DNA from: Thermaerobacillus caldiproteolyticus | GTDB lineage: Bacteria; Bacillota; Bacilli; Bacillales; Anoxybacillaceae | Length of the DNA stretch: 64,000 nucleotides | Direction of reading: 5' to 3' | Assembly: GCF_013761245.1 (NCBI RefSeq) | Contig: NZ_JACDUT010000011.1 | Location: 40,717 to 104,716 of the forward strand | Shown here: piece after piece, positions 16,644 through 25,612 of the stretch | How positions within the stretch are numbered: position 1 is the stretch's first letter | Layout of the letters: every line of letters begins with the position of its first letter | Translations under genes and position numbers: made by a program | The notes under the pieces: model-generated | Database searches by the model: none | Told to the model about the DNA's origin: nothing | What the model saw: only the letters and a program-made list of their open reading frames with translations

Positions 16644-17310
16644 AGATTTGATTCAGCTCAATAATGAAAAGCGAAAGCAATTAAATCAGCATAATGAAGA
16701 ATATTATAGCAAAATGCTCATTTATATTCGTTCTCATCTGACCCTTTCTGAACAGCAAAGTGAAGAACTGTTGATGGAGCTGTTGGACCATCTGCTTGAG
16801 GCTCAAAACAAAGGGAAGACAGCAGAAGAAGTATTCGGAGAGGATCCAAAGGAATATTGTGATGAGTTAATCCGCCAATTGCCGAAAGAAAAACGAATGA
16901 GTGCTGCTTTTTTTATCGGTTACTTGATTTTTCAATTAGCCGGTTGGGCGGCACTTGTAAAAGGTGGAATTGAAATGATTGTGGAGTTTTTTACTGACTT
17001 GGATCATGCCTTCTACCTTGGGACAGCTGTCATCATCTTTCTTATCGAAGCTATCATTCTCTTATTCGTGGTGGCTGCCATTATGTTTTGGCAAAAACGT
17101 TCGGCTTTTGAAACGTCTAATAAAGTAAAAGATTTTTTCATTGCAAGTTTAGTAGGTTCTATCGTCACTTTAAGCTTCATTTTGGTTCAAAGATGGGTTC
17201 CTGAATTTGGGTATCGGATTGAAGCTGGCGGGGTTGTATTTTTCATTTTAGGTTTAATGATCTTAGCTGTTTCTAAATGGGTGAATAAAAGATTTCGAAT
17301 CACGACATAA
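16633..17310 (+). CDS. HAAS/DUF1129-type membrane protein
   Basis: 225 residues; ATG 16633 is preferred over 16627 because GGAGG ends 7 bases before it. The N-terminal 100 residues are soluble with the HAAS-like helical pattern (LLMELLDHLLEAQNKGKTAEEVFGED), followed by four hydrophobic segments. This pairing, PadR regulator overlapping a HAAS-domain membrane protein, is common in Firmicutes and behaves as a signalling or stress module; its direct biochemical role is not known. It is translationally coupled to the PadR gene. Confidence 0.8.
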   Translation: MNAKDLIQLNNEKRKQLNQHNEEYYSKMLIYIRSHLTLSEQQSEELLMELLDHLLEAQNKGKTAEEVFGEDPKEYCDELIRQLPKEKRMSAAFFIGYLIFQLAGWAALVKGGIEMIVEFFTDLDHAFYLGTAVIIFLIEAIILLFVVAAIMFWQKRSAFETSNKVKDFFIASLVGSIVTLSFILVQRWVPEFGYRIEAGGVVFFILGLMILAVSKWVNKRFRITT

Positions 17311-17438
17311 ATTTCGTTTAAGTGTATTTATTTGGATTTAGTAGCACGATCGGATACAATGTGGGAATAGAGAAAGGAGATTTGAACTAATTAGTTTAGA
17401 ATTTTTCATCTATTTCAGATAAAAAATGAGGTGTGAAC

Positions 17439-18149
17439 ATGAAGATTGAAGTTTGGTCTGATTTTGTCTGTCCTTTTTGCTATATCGGGAAGCGGCGTTT
17501 AGAAAAAGCTTTGGAACAATTTCCGCAAAAAGATCAAGTAGAAGTAGTTTTTCGAAGCTTTGAGCTGGACACGAATGCGAAAAAAAGTTATGATATGACG
17601 ATTCATGAAATCATTGCGAAAAAGTATGGGATCACGATTGAGCAAGCAAAGAAGGCAAATGAAGATATTGCCAGACAAGCGGAAGCGGTTGGTTTGACAT
17701 TTCGTTTTGAATCGATGCTTCCGACTAACACGTTTGATGCCCACCGTCTCGCTAAATATGCAGATGAACATGGAAAGCTTTTGGAGATGGCAGAACGGTT
17801 GCTGAAAGCTTATTTTACCGATTCGAAACATATTAGCGATCATGCTGTATTGGCAGAGCTGGCTTCGGAGATTGGGCTGGACCGTGAAGAAGTGAAACAT
17901 GTTCTTGAAAGCAACCGATATTCCGAAGAAGTGAGAAAAGATGAAGAGGAAGCTGCTCAATTAGGAATCCGCGGAGTTCCGTTTTTTGTCATCAACCGCA
18001 AATATGCGATTTCTGGAGCGCAGCCAACCGAGATTTTCCTTCAGGCGCTTGAAAAAGTGTGGGAAGAAGAAAATAGCGCAACGCTTTTGGAAGGCTTAAC
18101 GCCGGAAGATGACGACAACCAGTGCGCCAACGGAAATTGCCGAATATAA
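17439..18149 (+). CDS. DsbA-family oxidoreductase, FrnE-like
   Basis: 236 residues from ATG 17439 (GAGGTG ribosome site). The N-terminus MKIEVWSDFVCPFCYIGKRR holds the CPFC active site of FrnE-type cytoplasmic thioredoxin-fold proteins; the helical insert (PTNTFDAHRLAKYADEHGK) and cis-Pro loop (GIRGVPFFVINRKYAISGAQ) are in place. No signal peptide. A distal CANGNC at the C-terminus adds a second cysteine pair. These proteins act as cytosolic disulfide isomerases or polyketide-type oxidoreductases; the substrate here is unknown. It has its own terminator and no obvious operon partner. Confidence 0.88.
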   Translation: MKIEVWSDFVCPFCYIGKRRLEKALEQFPQKDQVEVVFRSFELDTNAKKSYDMTIHEIIAKKYGITIEQAKKANEDIARQAEAVGLTFRFESMLPTNTFDAHRLAKYADEHGKLLEMAERLLKAYFTDSKHISDHAVLAELASEIGLDREEVKHVLESNRYSEEVRKDEEEAAQLGIRGVPFFVINRKYAISGAQPTEIFLQALEKVWEEENSATLLEGLTPEDDDNQCANGNCRI

Positions 18150-18255
18150 TACAAAAAGAAAAGATATGATAAAGGTAATGCTTTTCGTCTGAATGTCGGA
18201 TTCCAGAATAAGACATATCGACAGCACCTTTGGATTTTATCAATAGAACTTCAGG

Positions 18256-18286
18256 AAACCGCCTAAATTTTTAAGGCGGTTTTTTA
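18256..18286 (+). terminator. Terminator after FrnE-like gene
   Basis: AAACCGCC pairs with GGCGGTTT around an A/T-rich loop, followed by a T-run. Confidence 0.85.
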
Positions 18287-18289
18287 CTT

Positions 18290-18724
18290 TGCGGTATGGA
18301 GAGAAGTTTCCTTGCCTCATAAATTTTTGTGCGCAATGTATATGAGAGCATAAACAGGAAGCAGGAGAATTCCGCAGGACTTTCAATCCTTTTTAGTTTA
18401 CCTAGAATAGTCGAGAGCGGATTTCAAAAGTAGGAAAAGGTGCAAAAGACATATATGAGATTTTATCGTTCTCTAAGAATTAATAATGTGTTTAGCTATC
18501 GAGCGCCTTACATGTAACAAAAAGGGATTGATAAAAAATTTTTGTAATTATCAATAGGAGTATTTAAGCTATACATCGAATAATTAAACGACTGGTTTTA
18601 AACATCACTTCGCGATTTGAATCGTGTTTTTCTATGTAAAATGAAATCGTTTTTTTGTAAATGTTGGGCGGACATAAAGGGCTAATATGCTTTGTAAAGT
18701 AGTTTTAACGTAGGAGGGGTAAAC
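18290..18724. other. Intergenic stretch without recognisable gene
   Basis: About 430 bp of AT-rich sequence with no convincing open frame or RNA element; it ends in the AGGAGGGG site of the thioesterase gene. Confidence 0.4.
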
Positions 18725-19171
18725 ATGGGCGAACAAGAAATACATAGAAAATATTACAAGCAGATACTTGAGACGTTTGAAAACGAGCCCTATGCCCAGC
18801 ACTTAGGAATTAAGCTCATAGAGCTAGGAGAGGGAACTGCGACTGCCGAGCTGGATGTGAAGGATTATATGTTGAATACCCATGGAACTGTACATGGAGC
18901 CATTATATTTGCTTTAGCTGATTATGTGTTCGCAGCAGCATGTAATTCTTATGGGAAAACCTCGGTGGGTCTGTCTACAACTGTGAATTTTATGGCTCCC
19001 GGTATGAAGGGATCTCGCTTGAGAGCAACCGCTACAGAAGAGAAACGAAATTATCGTACGGCATGGTATAAAATTCGTGTAGAAAGTGAGCAAACCCTTA
19101 TAGCTACCATGGAGGCGTTGTGTTATCGCAAGGATCAATATTTTATACCAGTGGAAGAGAAGGGAAAATAA
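18725..19171 (+). CDS. PaaI-type hotdog thioesterase
   Basis: 148 residues with the hotdog fold of PaaI/YdiI-like acyl-CoA thioesterases: GIKLIELGEGTATAELDV, then the active-site strand and helix LNTHGTVHGAIIFALADYVF, and TTVNFMAPGMKGSRLRATA. The HGTVHG motif carries the family's active-site environment. It hydrolyses an acyl- or aryl-CoA in the cytoplasm; the substrate is not predictable. ATG 18725 has a strong AGGAGGGG site. It stands alone between a terminator and the toxin locus. Confidence 0.88.
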   Translation: MGEQEIHRKYYKQILETFENEPYAQHLGIKLIELGEGTATAELDVKDYMLNTHGTVHGAIIFALADYVFAAACNSYGKTSVGLSTTVNFMAPGMKGSRLRATATEEKRNYRTAWYKIRVESEQTLIATMEALCYRKDQYFIPVEEKGK

Positions 19172-19327
19172 CAGATACATAGTTGGTCAACGATCGTTCA
19201 ATAACTCGAAAGCACTTAAATTTTGTTTTAAAATTGAAGACTAGTTTTGAAAATCAATCGCGCAGAAAAGATGGAAAAGGATCATACTCATCCAGAATTT
19301 TTGACAAGATTCTTGTAGGGAAAGTGC

Positions 19328-19333
19328 TATAAT
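19328..19333 (+). promoter_or_regulatory. Extended -10 promoter of toxin locus
   Basis: TGCTATAAT is an extended -10 element. A TTGACA at 19301-19306 is 21 bp away, too far for a standard -35. Confidence 0.5.
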
Positions 19334-19403
19334 ACAATCAGCAATAGCAGAAGTTCAAGGGTGGTCGGCTTGCCCCTATTTCCTTTTGAAGGGGGGTGAG
19401 CGT

Positions 19404-19493
19404 ATAACAGTATACGAATCCCTGTCTCTTATGATTTCTTTCGGGATGCTAGTGATAGCGATACTGTCATTTAACCGTAAAAATAAAAAATAG
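19404..19493 (+). CDS. Putative holin-like type I toxin, AUA start
   Basis: A 29-residue hydrophobic peptide, ITVYESLSLMISFGMLVIAI followed by a basic tail, matching the holin-like toxin family (Hol-Tox) common in Bacillaceae. A GGGGGGTGAG site ends a few bases upstream, but the only in-frame codon at the right place is ATA at 19404; no ATG, GTG or TTG is in frame nearby. Long-range pairing typical of type I toxin mRNAs is visible: GCAATAGCAG (19341-19350) with CTGCTATTGC (19560-19569). It probably inserts in the membrane. The non-canonical start suggests a very weakly translated or inactivated copy. Confidence 0.65.
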   Translation: MTVYESLSLMISFGMLVIAILSFNRKNKK

Positions 19494-19537
19494 ACCTCCC
19501 TTGAACCGCCAATTCTACCAGGATGAGGTCTATTTTT
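19486..19537. terminator. Bidirectional hairpin at toxin 3' end
   Basis: AAAAATAGACCTC (19486-19498) and GAGGTCTATTTTT (19525-19537) are perfect inverse copies with A/T flanks on both sides, so it can terminate sense RNA and any antisense antitoxin RNA. Confidence 0.75.
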
Positions 19538-19573
19538 CAAATAGGCTGACTCCTTTGAGTCTGCTATTGCAAG

Positions 19574-19609
19574 GACCGAAGGTGTTGCCGCACTTTCGGT
19601 CTCTTTTTT
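19574..19609 (+). terminator. Second terminator of toxin locus
   Basis: GACCGAA pairs with TTCGGTC over an inner hairpin, then a T-run to about 19609. Confidence 0.8.
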
Positions 19610-19972
19610 ATTAGTATGTGCAATCTATCCGTATGATACCATATTTTTTTATTAGCGAAAAGACGGGGAATTAGTCAAGCTATTCGGCTTTACTCTTTAG
19701 CTGAAAAAAATTATTAACAGAAGGATGAATGGCTATTGATAAAAAAGGAAGGAAAATCAGGATCAGAGAAATATATAATCGAGCTGCCGAAGTGTGGGGG
19801 GAGGATGGTGAAACAAAGATATAAGTTGCCAGCCATGATGGTCAATGTCGAAGTAATAGACCTAACAGCTATTACAACTTTGAATGTGCAGGATGGACAA
19901 TACAAGAAACGCCTTTGGACTTATACGAAGGTGCATAGCAGTTTCATTTGATTCGCTTGAGGAGAGGATAAA

Positions 19973-21022
19973 ATGGAAAAGAAGATAGTCTCAAATCGAT
20001 TTAAAAGTTTTGCTGTTAGAGAATGTAAAGGAGTGAGTGATTTATATGAGCATTTGGCCCTGAACGTTGCTGAAGATGATGAACTGCTTGAAATTGCGTC
20101 ATACGCTCGCCCCGGCCAATCTGTTCCGAATTTGCTGTTTGGTGCTGTACAATATTTGTTGCTAAAAGGGAAAGAACACGAGTTGCGGGAGTACTACGGA
20201 AGTATTGTTAAAAACCCAAAAGATTTTAAGCAATCATTTCCTTATTTTCGTGATTTTTGCCTGCTGTATAGGAAGGAAATAATTTCCGTATTAAAAAACA
20301 AGTTCGTTCAGACAAATGAAGTAAGACGTTGCGCGTATCTGTATCCAAGTTTTTGTTTCATTTATCATCTGGTAAAGCAGCCTTTATCGTTGATTGAAAT
20401 TGGAACAAGTGCCGGTTTGCAACTGATATGGGATCAATATTGTTATTCATACGGTTCTCATGAAAAGTATGGAAATATAAACTCAACGGTTCACATTACA
20501 TCAGAAATCAAAGGAGAATGTAGACCATTCCTGTTACCGCAAAGCCCTCCGGTTGTTTCTAGGGTTGGAATTGATTTGCATATCAATCATCTATCCAATC
20601 GAGAAGATTATTTATGGCTCCAAGCGCTTATTTGGCCGGAGCATAGGGAACGAATGGAACTGTTTGAACAAGCTGCACACTGTTTAAAAAAGCAACCTAT
20701 TCACCTCATCGAAGGAGATGGGATAGAGTTGCTTCCTGAAATTGCAAGGCAAATTCCTGAAAACACATCCATATGCATCTTCCATACCCATGTCGCCAAC
20801 CAAATACCGAACGATGCGAAATACATGTTAGTGGAACATATTAAAGAACTGGGGAAAACGAGAGATGTGTTCCATTTGTATAATAATATGTGGGATTTCA
20901 AGCTCCATCTTGATTATTTCATCGATGGAAGAGAATACAATGAAATCGTAGCAGAAACGGACGGACATGCTCGCTGGTTTCGCTGGGAGCTCGGCGAAAA
21001 TAAAGGTTCTTTGGAAGCGTGA
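19973..21022 (+). CDS. DUF2332 family protein
   Basis: 349 residues. The family pattern is visible: YARPGQSVPNLLFGAVQYLL, RDFCLLYRKEIISVL, VRRCAYLYPSFCFI, LSLIEIGTSAGLQLIWDQY (a methyltransferase-like glycine loop), and the histidine-rich ICIFHTHVANQIP. The function of DUF2332 is not established; the EIGTSAGL loop suggests a Rossmann-like fold. It is predicted cytoplasmic, with no membrane segment. The gene is separated by a bidirectional terminator from the convergent ltaS gene. Confidence 0.85.
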   Translation: MEKKIVSNRFKSFAVRECKGVSDLYEHLALNVAEDDELLEIASYARPGQSVPNLLFGAVQYLLLKGKEHELREYYGSIVKNPKDFKQSFPYFRDFCLLYRKEIISVLKNKFVQTNEVRRCAYLYPSFCFIYHLVKQPLSLIEIGTSAGLQLIWDQYCYSYGSHEKYGNINSTVHITSEIKGECRPFLLPQSPPVVSRVGIDLHINHLSNREDYLWLQALIWPEHRERMELFEQAAHCLKKQPIHLIEGDGIELLPEIARQIPENTSICIFHTHVANQIPNDAKYMLVEHIKELGKTRDVFHLYNNMWDFKLHLDYFIDGREYNEIVAETDGHARWFRWELGENKGSLEA

Positions 21023-21068
21023 TGAAATAGGACAATGTTTCGTGGGCCCCTTTTGTGAAAATAAAAAA

Positions 21069-21091
21069 GGGAAGCTATAACCAAGCTTCCC
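21069..21091. terminator. Bidirectional terminator
   Basis: GGGAAGCT pairs with AGCTTCCC between the convergent DUF2332 and LTA synthase genes; an A-run on one side and A/T-rich flanks allow use in both directions. Confidence 0.8.
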
Positions 21092-21113
21092 TAGTAGTTA
21101 AAAACTAAGCGCA

Positions 21114-23075
21114 TTATTTTTCTTCTGTTGTCTCTTCGCGATGATTGTAGTCGTATTTTGTACGGTCGACCGGTTTAAATCCTTTTGGCGTGTAAAAACG
21201 CAATAAATCTCCGTATACGACTTTGTCAGAAAGGTTTAGTTTTGTTCGTACGATTTGTTCATCGCGTTTAATTTCATCATTTTTCTTAATCGGATTGCCT
21301 GTTTTCGAATCATAATATTTTCCGTTGATCGCAGTAACCGTCGGTGTGACAAAATCCCCATTACGAAACGCGACGATTTGTTGATGTTCTGGTGACAAGA
21401 GGTCTGTACCAAACTGAATATAGTTTTTCGTATCAATTCCTAGTAGATGGAGTAGTGTTGGTAGCACATCGATTTCTCCACCATATTGATGCATAATTCC
21501 GCCTTTGACACCAGGAACACGAATGAATAATGGTACACGCTGCAATTGAGCATGTTCGAACGGTGTGATTTCTTTTCCAATAATTTGCGACATTGCTTGA
21601 TTGTGATTATCAGAAATACCGTAGTGATCGCCATATAAAATGATAATCGAACGATCATATAAACCAGATTGTTTCAAATAATCGAAGAACTGTTTCACAG
21701 CCTCATCTAAGTACCGTGCTGTTTGGAAATAACGGTCTACAGATCCATCGCCCGTATCAGCTGGTTCGATCGTTGCATCTTCCTGATCAATTGGATAAGG
21801 GAAATGGTTCGATAAGGTAATAAACTTCACATAAAACGGTTCTTTTAACGTTTCTAACAATGGAATCGATTCTTTAAAGAACGGTTTGTCTTTTAATCCA
21901 TAGTTTAATACATCTTTTGAATTCATATCATAATAACTTGCGTCAAAGAAATGGTCAAATCCAAAAGATTTATAAATTTCATCGCGATTCCAGAATGTTT
22001 TATAGTTGCCGTGGAAGACGGCTGATGTATACCCCTGCTGTCCTAAGATTGCTGGAGCTGCTTGGTATGTGTTTTGTCCTTTCGTTGTAAATACAGATCC
22101 TTGTGGTAATCCAAACAAGGAGTTTTCTAACATAAATTCTGCATCGGACGTTTTTCCTTGTCCGGTTTGATGGAAGAAGTTATCAAAGTAAAACGTGTTT
22201 TTATCACGAGTCAATGAATTTAAAAACGGTGTTACTTCTTGACCGTGCAGCTTATAGTTAATCAAAAAGTTTTGGAACGATTCCAAATGGATATAGATGA
22301 CGTTCATTCCTTTCCCTTTGCCAAAGTAAGCAGGGTTTGGTTTTGCATACGTTGCTTGTACATGGTTGAGAACCGTAGTAATATCGTTCTTATTGGCAAA
22401 GGCGCGTTGTGTCGACGATTTCATACTTTGAACGGCATCGTAAATCAAATAGTTATAAACTCCTAAATATTTCACAATATAGTTACGGTCAAATGTTCTT
22501 GTTAATAATTGCGGGCGGTCTACCTCTGCCAAAGCTAAGTTTGTACTAAAAAGAAAAATAGCAATGGCAAACACAAGATTAACTTTATGACGTCCTAAAG
22601 GAGTAGACTTTAGTTGTACTCGCTTCGTGACGACGAATGCAATTAAAATGATAGTATCTAAGAAATAGAGAAAATCATATCCTTTTAACAACTCCAAAAT
22701 ACTTCCGCCCAAATCACCGAAATTGTTTGTTTGCGTAAGAGTTGGGAACGTAATAAAGTCACTAAAGAATCGGTAATACACAATATTAGCATACAAGATA
22801 AAGGATAGAATAAAATCTAAAACAATGAGCCAAATATAAGGCTTTCTCCCTTTCGCTAACAGAGCTAGACCGAAAAAGAGAATAGCAGAGCTAACCGGGT
22901 TAATGAATAACAAAAATTTTTGCATGGAATTACTAATTCCTAAGTTAAACTCAACCCGATAAGCGGCATACGTCTTCATCCAAAATAAAAACACGGCTAA
23001 GATAAAAAAACCAAAATGCCCGTTAAACGCATGCTGACTCTTTTCTATTATTTTTTTTATCCCCTTCATTTCCAA
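21114..23075 (-). CDS. ltaS: Lipoteichoic acid synthase family protein
   Basis: 653 residues. Five N-terminal membrane helices (to about 205) are followed by a large extracellular sulfatase-fold domain. Catalytic landmarks: MNVIYIHLESFQNF (metal-binding Glu), the nucleophile Thr in GQGKTSDAEFMLENSLFG, and YGDHYGISDNHN near the end of the domain. LtaS proteins transfer glycerol phosphate from phosphatidylglycerol to the growing chain or primer on the outer face of the membrane. Whether this is the main LtaS or a YfnI/YvgJ/YqgS-type paralogue cannot be told from one copy. The start is TTG at 23075 or ATG at 23069. It is transcribed alone. Confidence 0.9.
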   Translation of the reverse strand: MEMKGIKKIIEKSQHAFNGHFGFFILAVFLFWMKTYAAYRVEFNLGISNSMQKFLLFINPVSSAILFFGLALLAKGRKPYIWLIVLDFILSFILYANIVYYRFFSDFITFPTLTQTNNFGDLGGSILELLKGYDFLYFLDTIILIAFVVTKRVQLKSTPLGRHKVNLVFAIAIFLFSTNLALAEVDRPQLLTRTFDRNYIVKYLGVYNYLIYDAVQSMKSSTQRAFANKNDITTVLNHVQATYAKPNPAYFGKGKGMNVIYIHLESFQNFLINYKLHGQEVTPFLNSLTRDKNTFYFDNFFHQTGQGKTSDAEFMLENSLFGLPQGSVFTTKGQNTYQAAPAILGQQGYTSAVFHGNYKTFWNRDEIYKSFGFDHFFDASYYDMNSKDVLNYGLKDKPFFKESIPLLETLKEPFYVKFITLSNHFPYPIDQEDATIEPADTGDGSVDRYFQTARYLDEAVKQFFDYLKQSGLYDRSIIILYGDHYGISDNHNQAMSQIIGKEITPFEHAQLQRVPLFIRVPGVKGGIMHQYGGEIDVLPTLLHLLGIDTKNYIQFGTDLLSPEHQQIVAFRNGDFVTPTVTAINGKYYDSKTGNPIKKNDEIKRDEQIVRTKLNLSDKVVYGDLLRFYTPKGFKPVDRTKYDYNHREETTEEK

Positions 23076-23450
23076 TTCGACCCCTGTTTTTTAGTGTTTT
23101 TTATAAAAGAAGCGTTCATGCTATATATCTACAAAACGACTGTTACTCGACTATTCCATTGAAGAAGTATCGATACGTAAAGCGTAATCAGCAAGGAGTA
23201 CATCACTGTCTTCTTACAGTCAATAACCGTTCTCCATGTAAAGTAGCATAATACATTATTCAGTGATTCGTCAAATGAATCGTCTCATTTTCTATTTATT
23301 ACTAATTATTTAATGTTGGAACTGGGATTTGTATGAACATTTATGTTCTATTTTGTTATATTATAAACATCGCGTTACATATTGATTATTTTACGAATAA
23401 CATGCTTCGTTTTATTCCTATTATTTTATAAAAAGTGGACTTGTTGTTGG

Positions 23451-23514
23451 AGTTTAGGGAGGGGAACGAAATCCCTATTTACGAAGGACGATAAGATGGC
23501 TAAACTAAAATAGG
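23451..23514 (+). other. Leader with competing hairpins upstream of dedA remnant
   Basis: TAGGGA (23455-23460) can pair with TCCCTA (23472-23477); alternatively CCTATTT (23474-23480) pairs with AAATAGG (23508-23514), and AGTTTAG (23451-23457) with CTAAACT (23500-23506). The pairings share bases and exclude one another, as in an attenuator. No known riboswitch class is recognised. The rest of 23076-23553 shows no gene. Confidence 0.35.
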
Positions 23515-23553
23515 TACGAGATGAATTACTTCCGTGACAAGTTAGGAGGCAAA

Positions 23554-24183
23554 CATGCAAGAGTGGATCACAGAATTTATGAATAAATTTGGATATATCG
23601 ATATTTTTTCATAATGGTTTTGGAGAATGTGTTCCATTGCTTCCGTCTGAAGTGAGTCTTATGTTCGGAGGGTTTATGACGACGTATCTTGCTTTAACTG
23701 TTTCGGGAGATGTGGCATCGGCGACAGCGGGAGCCGTGAAAGGGGAGAGCGACCTTTATGGTATTGGTTTTCTTCTCAAAAATGGAAGAAAATCATTGAT
23801 CGCAGAGGGTATATTGTTCGGGTGAAAAAAGAGGATATTCAAAAAGCGAATTCTTGGCTTCATCAATTGGATATTGGACGGTTCTTTTTTGCCGAATGAT
23901 TTCATTAGTTTTAATTTTTATCCCTGCGCAAGATGGTGGATGGCTGTTTTTGCTTTATTACGAACATCGGAACACTGCTATGGAATGCCATTCATTGTTT
24001 TTCAGCGGGAGCTGCATTAGGAGAATCGTGGGAGAAAATTACACGCTTTATGGAGGTTACTCGAATATTGTATATGCGATCATTGGCTTAGGAGCTGTGA
24101 TTTTCCTCGTTTTATTTATTTTATCCGCCTTATCCGCCGAAAAACAACATCTTAAAAAATTAAGAGAAAGTAGTGGTAGATGA
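23554..24183 (+). pseudogene. DedA-family membrane protein, frameshifted
   Basis: ATG 23554 with AGGAGG opens MQEWITEFMNKFGYIDIF, then stops after a frameshift. The remaining frames give DedA blocks in order: MVLENVFPLLPSEVSLMFGG, KKEDIQKANSWL, GYWTVLFCRMI, and GESWEKITR-like to YSNIVYAIIGLGAVIF. The C-terminal end overlaps the start of uppP by 4 bp, so the original pair was a translationally coupled dedA-uppP operon. DedA/UptA proteins are implicated in flipping undecaprenyl phosphate, so the loss is relevant to the neighbouring UppP. At least three shifts or small deletions are present. Confidence 0.85.
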
Positions 24184-25004
24184 TGGATATAATAACAATC
24201 ATAAAAGCAATTATTTTAGGAATGGTAGAGGGATTAACAGAATTTGCCCCTGTTTCATCAACGGGGCATATGATTATCGTTGATGATATGTGGCTTCAAT
24301 CGGAGCATTTTTTAACGAAGCATGTAGCTAATACGTTTAAAGTTGTAATTCAGCTCGGTTCGATTTTAGCGGTGGTGATTGTGTTTAAAGATCGTTTTAT
24401 CGATCTGCTAGGGTTGCGAAGACACCGTAACGACTCGGCATCTCGCCTTAAGCTAACACAAGTCATTGTCGGATTAATTCCTGCCGGCGTGTTAGGGGTG
24501 CTGTTTGAAGATTATATTGATGAACATTTATTTTCAACCGCTACAGTGTTAATTGGTTTGGTAGTTGGCGCGATCTTTATGATCGTAGCGGACCTGTTCG
24601 GTTCCAAAAATCCAAAAGCACAAACCGTTGACCAGATTACATATAAGCAAGCGTTCATCGTTGGGCTTGCTCAATGTCTTTCTCTATGGCCGGGATTTTC
24701 CCGCTCAGGTTCGACGATTTCGGGTGGCGTATTGGCAGGAATGAGCCACCGTGCAGCCGCTGATTTTACCTTTATTATGGCTGTTCCGATTATGTTAGGA
24801 GCAAGTGTCCTTTCCTTGCTGAAAAACTGGCAATACTTTACTGTTGATGCATTGCCATTTTTCATTGTCGGATTCGTGAGTGCGTTTGTGTTCGCGCTCA
24901 TCTCTATTCGCTTTTTCTTAAAGCTTATTAACAAAGTTCGACTTGTTCCGTTTGCGGTTTATCGTATTATTTTAGCGATCATCATTTATATCGTGTATTT
25001 CTAA
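24180..25004 (+). CDS. uppP: Undecaprenyl-diphosphatase (BacA/UppP)
   Basis: 274 residues, an integral membrane enzyme that dephosphorylates undecaprenyl pyrophosphate to recycle the lipid carrier for peptidoglycan and other wall polymers, and confers bacitracin tolerance. Both signature motifs are intact: EGLTEFAPVSSTGHM (residues about 17-31) and PGFSRSGSTISGG (about 167-179), with multiple hydrophobic helices between. It starts 4 bp before the end of the dedA remnant (ATG 24180 or 24183). With that gene broken, it must be translated through the residual leader. A terminator follows at 25047. Confidence 0.95.
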   Translation: MMDIITIIKAIILGMVEGLTEFAPVSSTGHMIIVDDMWLQSEHFLTKHVANTFKVVIQLGSILAVVIVFKDRFIDLLGLRRHRNDSASRLKLTQVIVGLIPAGVLGVLFEDYIDEHLFSTATVLIGLVVGAIFMIVADLFGSKNPKAQTVDQITYKQAFIVGLAQCLSLWPGFSRSGSTISGGVLAGMSHRAAADFTFIMAVPIMLGASVLSLLKNWQYFTVDALPFFIVGFVSAFVFALISIRFFLKLINKVRLVPFAVYRIILAIIIYIVYF

Positions 25005-25046
25005 TAGTTATCCATTAGGGGCAGAAAATTCGTGCTGAGCAACTAG

Positions 25047-25080
25047 AACGGCAGTAAAAAGAATCATTTTACTGCCGTTT
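25047..25080 (+). terminator. Terminator after uppP
   Basis: ACGGCAGTAAAA pairs with TTTTACTGCCGT, followed by TTTGTTATTTTT. Confidence 0.85.
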
Positions 25081-25089
25081 GTTATTTTT

Positions 25090-25420
25090 GTGAACGGGAG
25101 ATGTATTGTTTTATCTCGTCCTTCTGTTTGTTGTTTGACATGCGGGCTAAGAGTATATCTAATGTTAGTCTGTTCAGTATCATTGTATCGATTGATGCAA
25201 TTGAAGCGAGTGGAATGTGTTCGGTGTGTTACTTATGATTTCTGCTCTCGTAATTGGGACGGGTATTCATATCTTTTCCGGATCGGTGATGAAGTGACTA
25301 TGGAATAAGATGATGTTTTTTGCCTCGTTTAGAAGAAGAATAACGGGCTGTTTTCCAGCGCGTTCGCGATGAATTTGGCGAACGTATTCGATGTTTGGAA
25401 AAAACAGGAGAATAACCAGT
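25090..25420 (+). other. Decayed coding debris, unidentified
   Basis: Short protein-like runs appear in changing frames, for example LLMISALVIGTGIHIFSGSV (membrane helix) near 25220-25280 and FQRVRDEFGERIRCLEKTGE near 25350-25415, the latter just before a terminator. They look like remnants of two small genes broken by shifts. I cannot name them. Confidence 0.35.
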
Positions 25421-25423
25421 AAC

Positions 25424-25458
25424 CCGCCTAAAAGCAAAGCCTTTTAGGCGCTTTTTTA
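25424..25458 (+). terminator. Terminator
   Basis: CGCCTAAAAG (25425-25434) pairs with CTTTTAGGCG (25441-25450), then six T. It closes the debris region. Confidence 0.85.
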
Positions 25459-25464
25459 TCACTG

Positions 25465-25612
25465 TCATATCGGGTTGGAACTTATAATCAGTTCATCACG
25501 AATCGGAATGCTGTCAAAGCCGATAAGCGGGACGCTTGGTTTTATGCGTCTTGCTTTTCCAACGGCATTAGGGAACAATTTTACAAATTGATAGCCTCTT
25601 TTTTGGTAAAAT
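25465..25612 (-). pseudogene. GNAT acetyltransferase C-terminal fragment
   Basis: The minus strand reads FYQKRGYQFVKLFPNAVG, then SVPLIGFDSIPIRDELI and a stop at 25465. FYxKxGY followed by an I-R-D-E-L-like end is the usual close of a GNAT acetyltransferase. The upstream 100 or so residues are gone; the fragment ends exactly where plus-strand ktrB sequence begins. Confidence 0.55.

Noticed and set aside
19736..19951. Possible small protein of up to 71 residues before the DUF2332 gene
   Set aside because: The TTG start has no ribosome site and the internal ATG at 19805 touches the purine-rich run directly; no family resemblance. Not strong enough to list.
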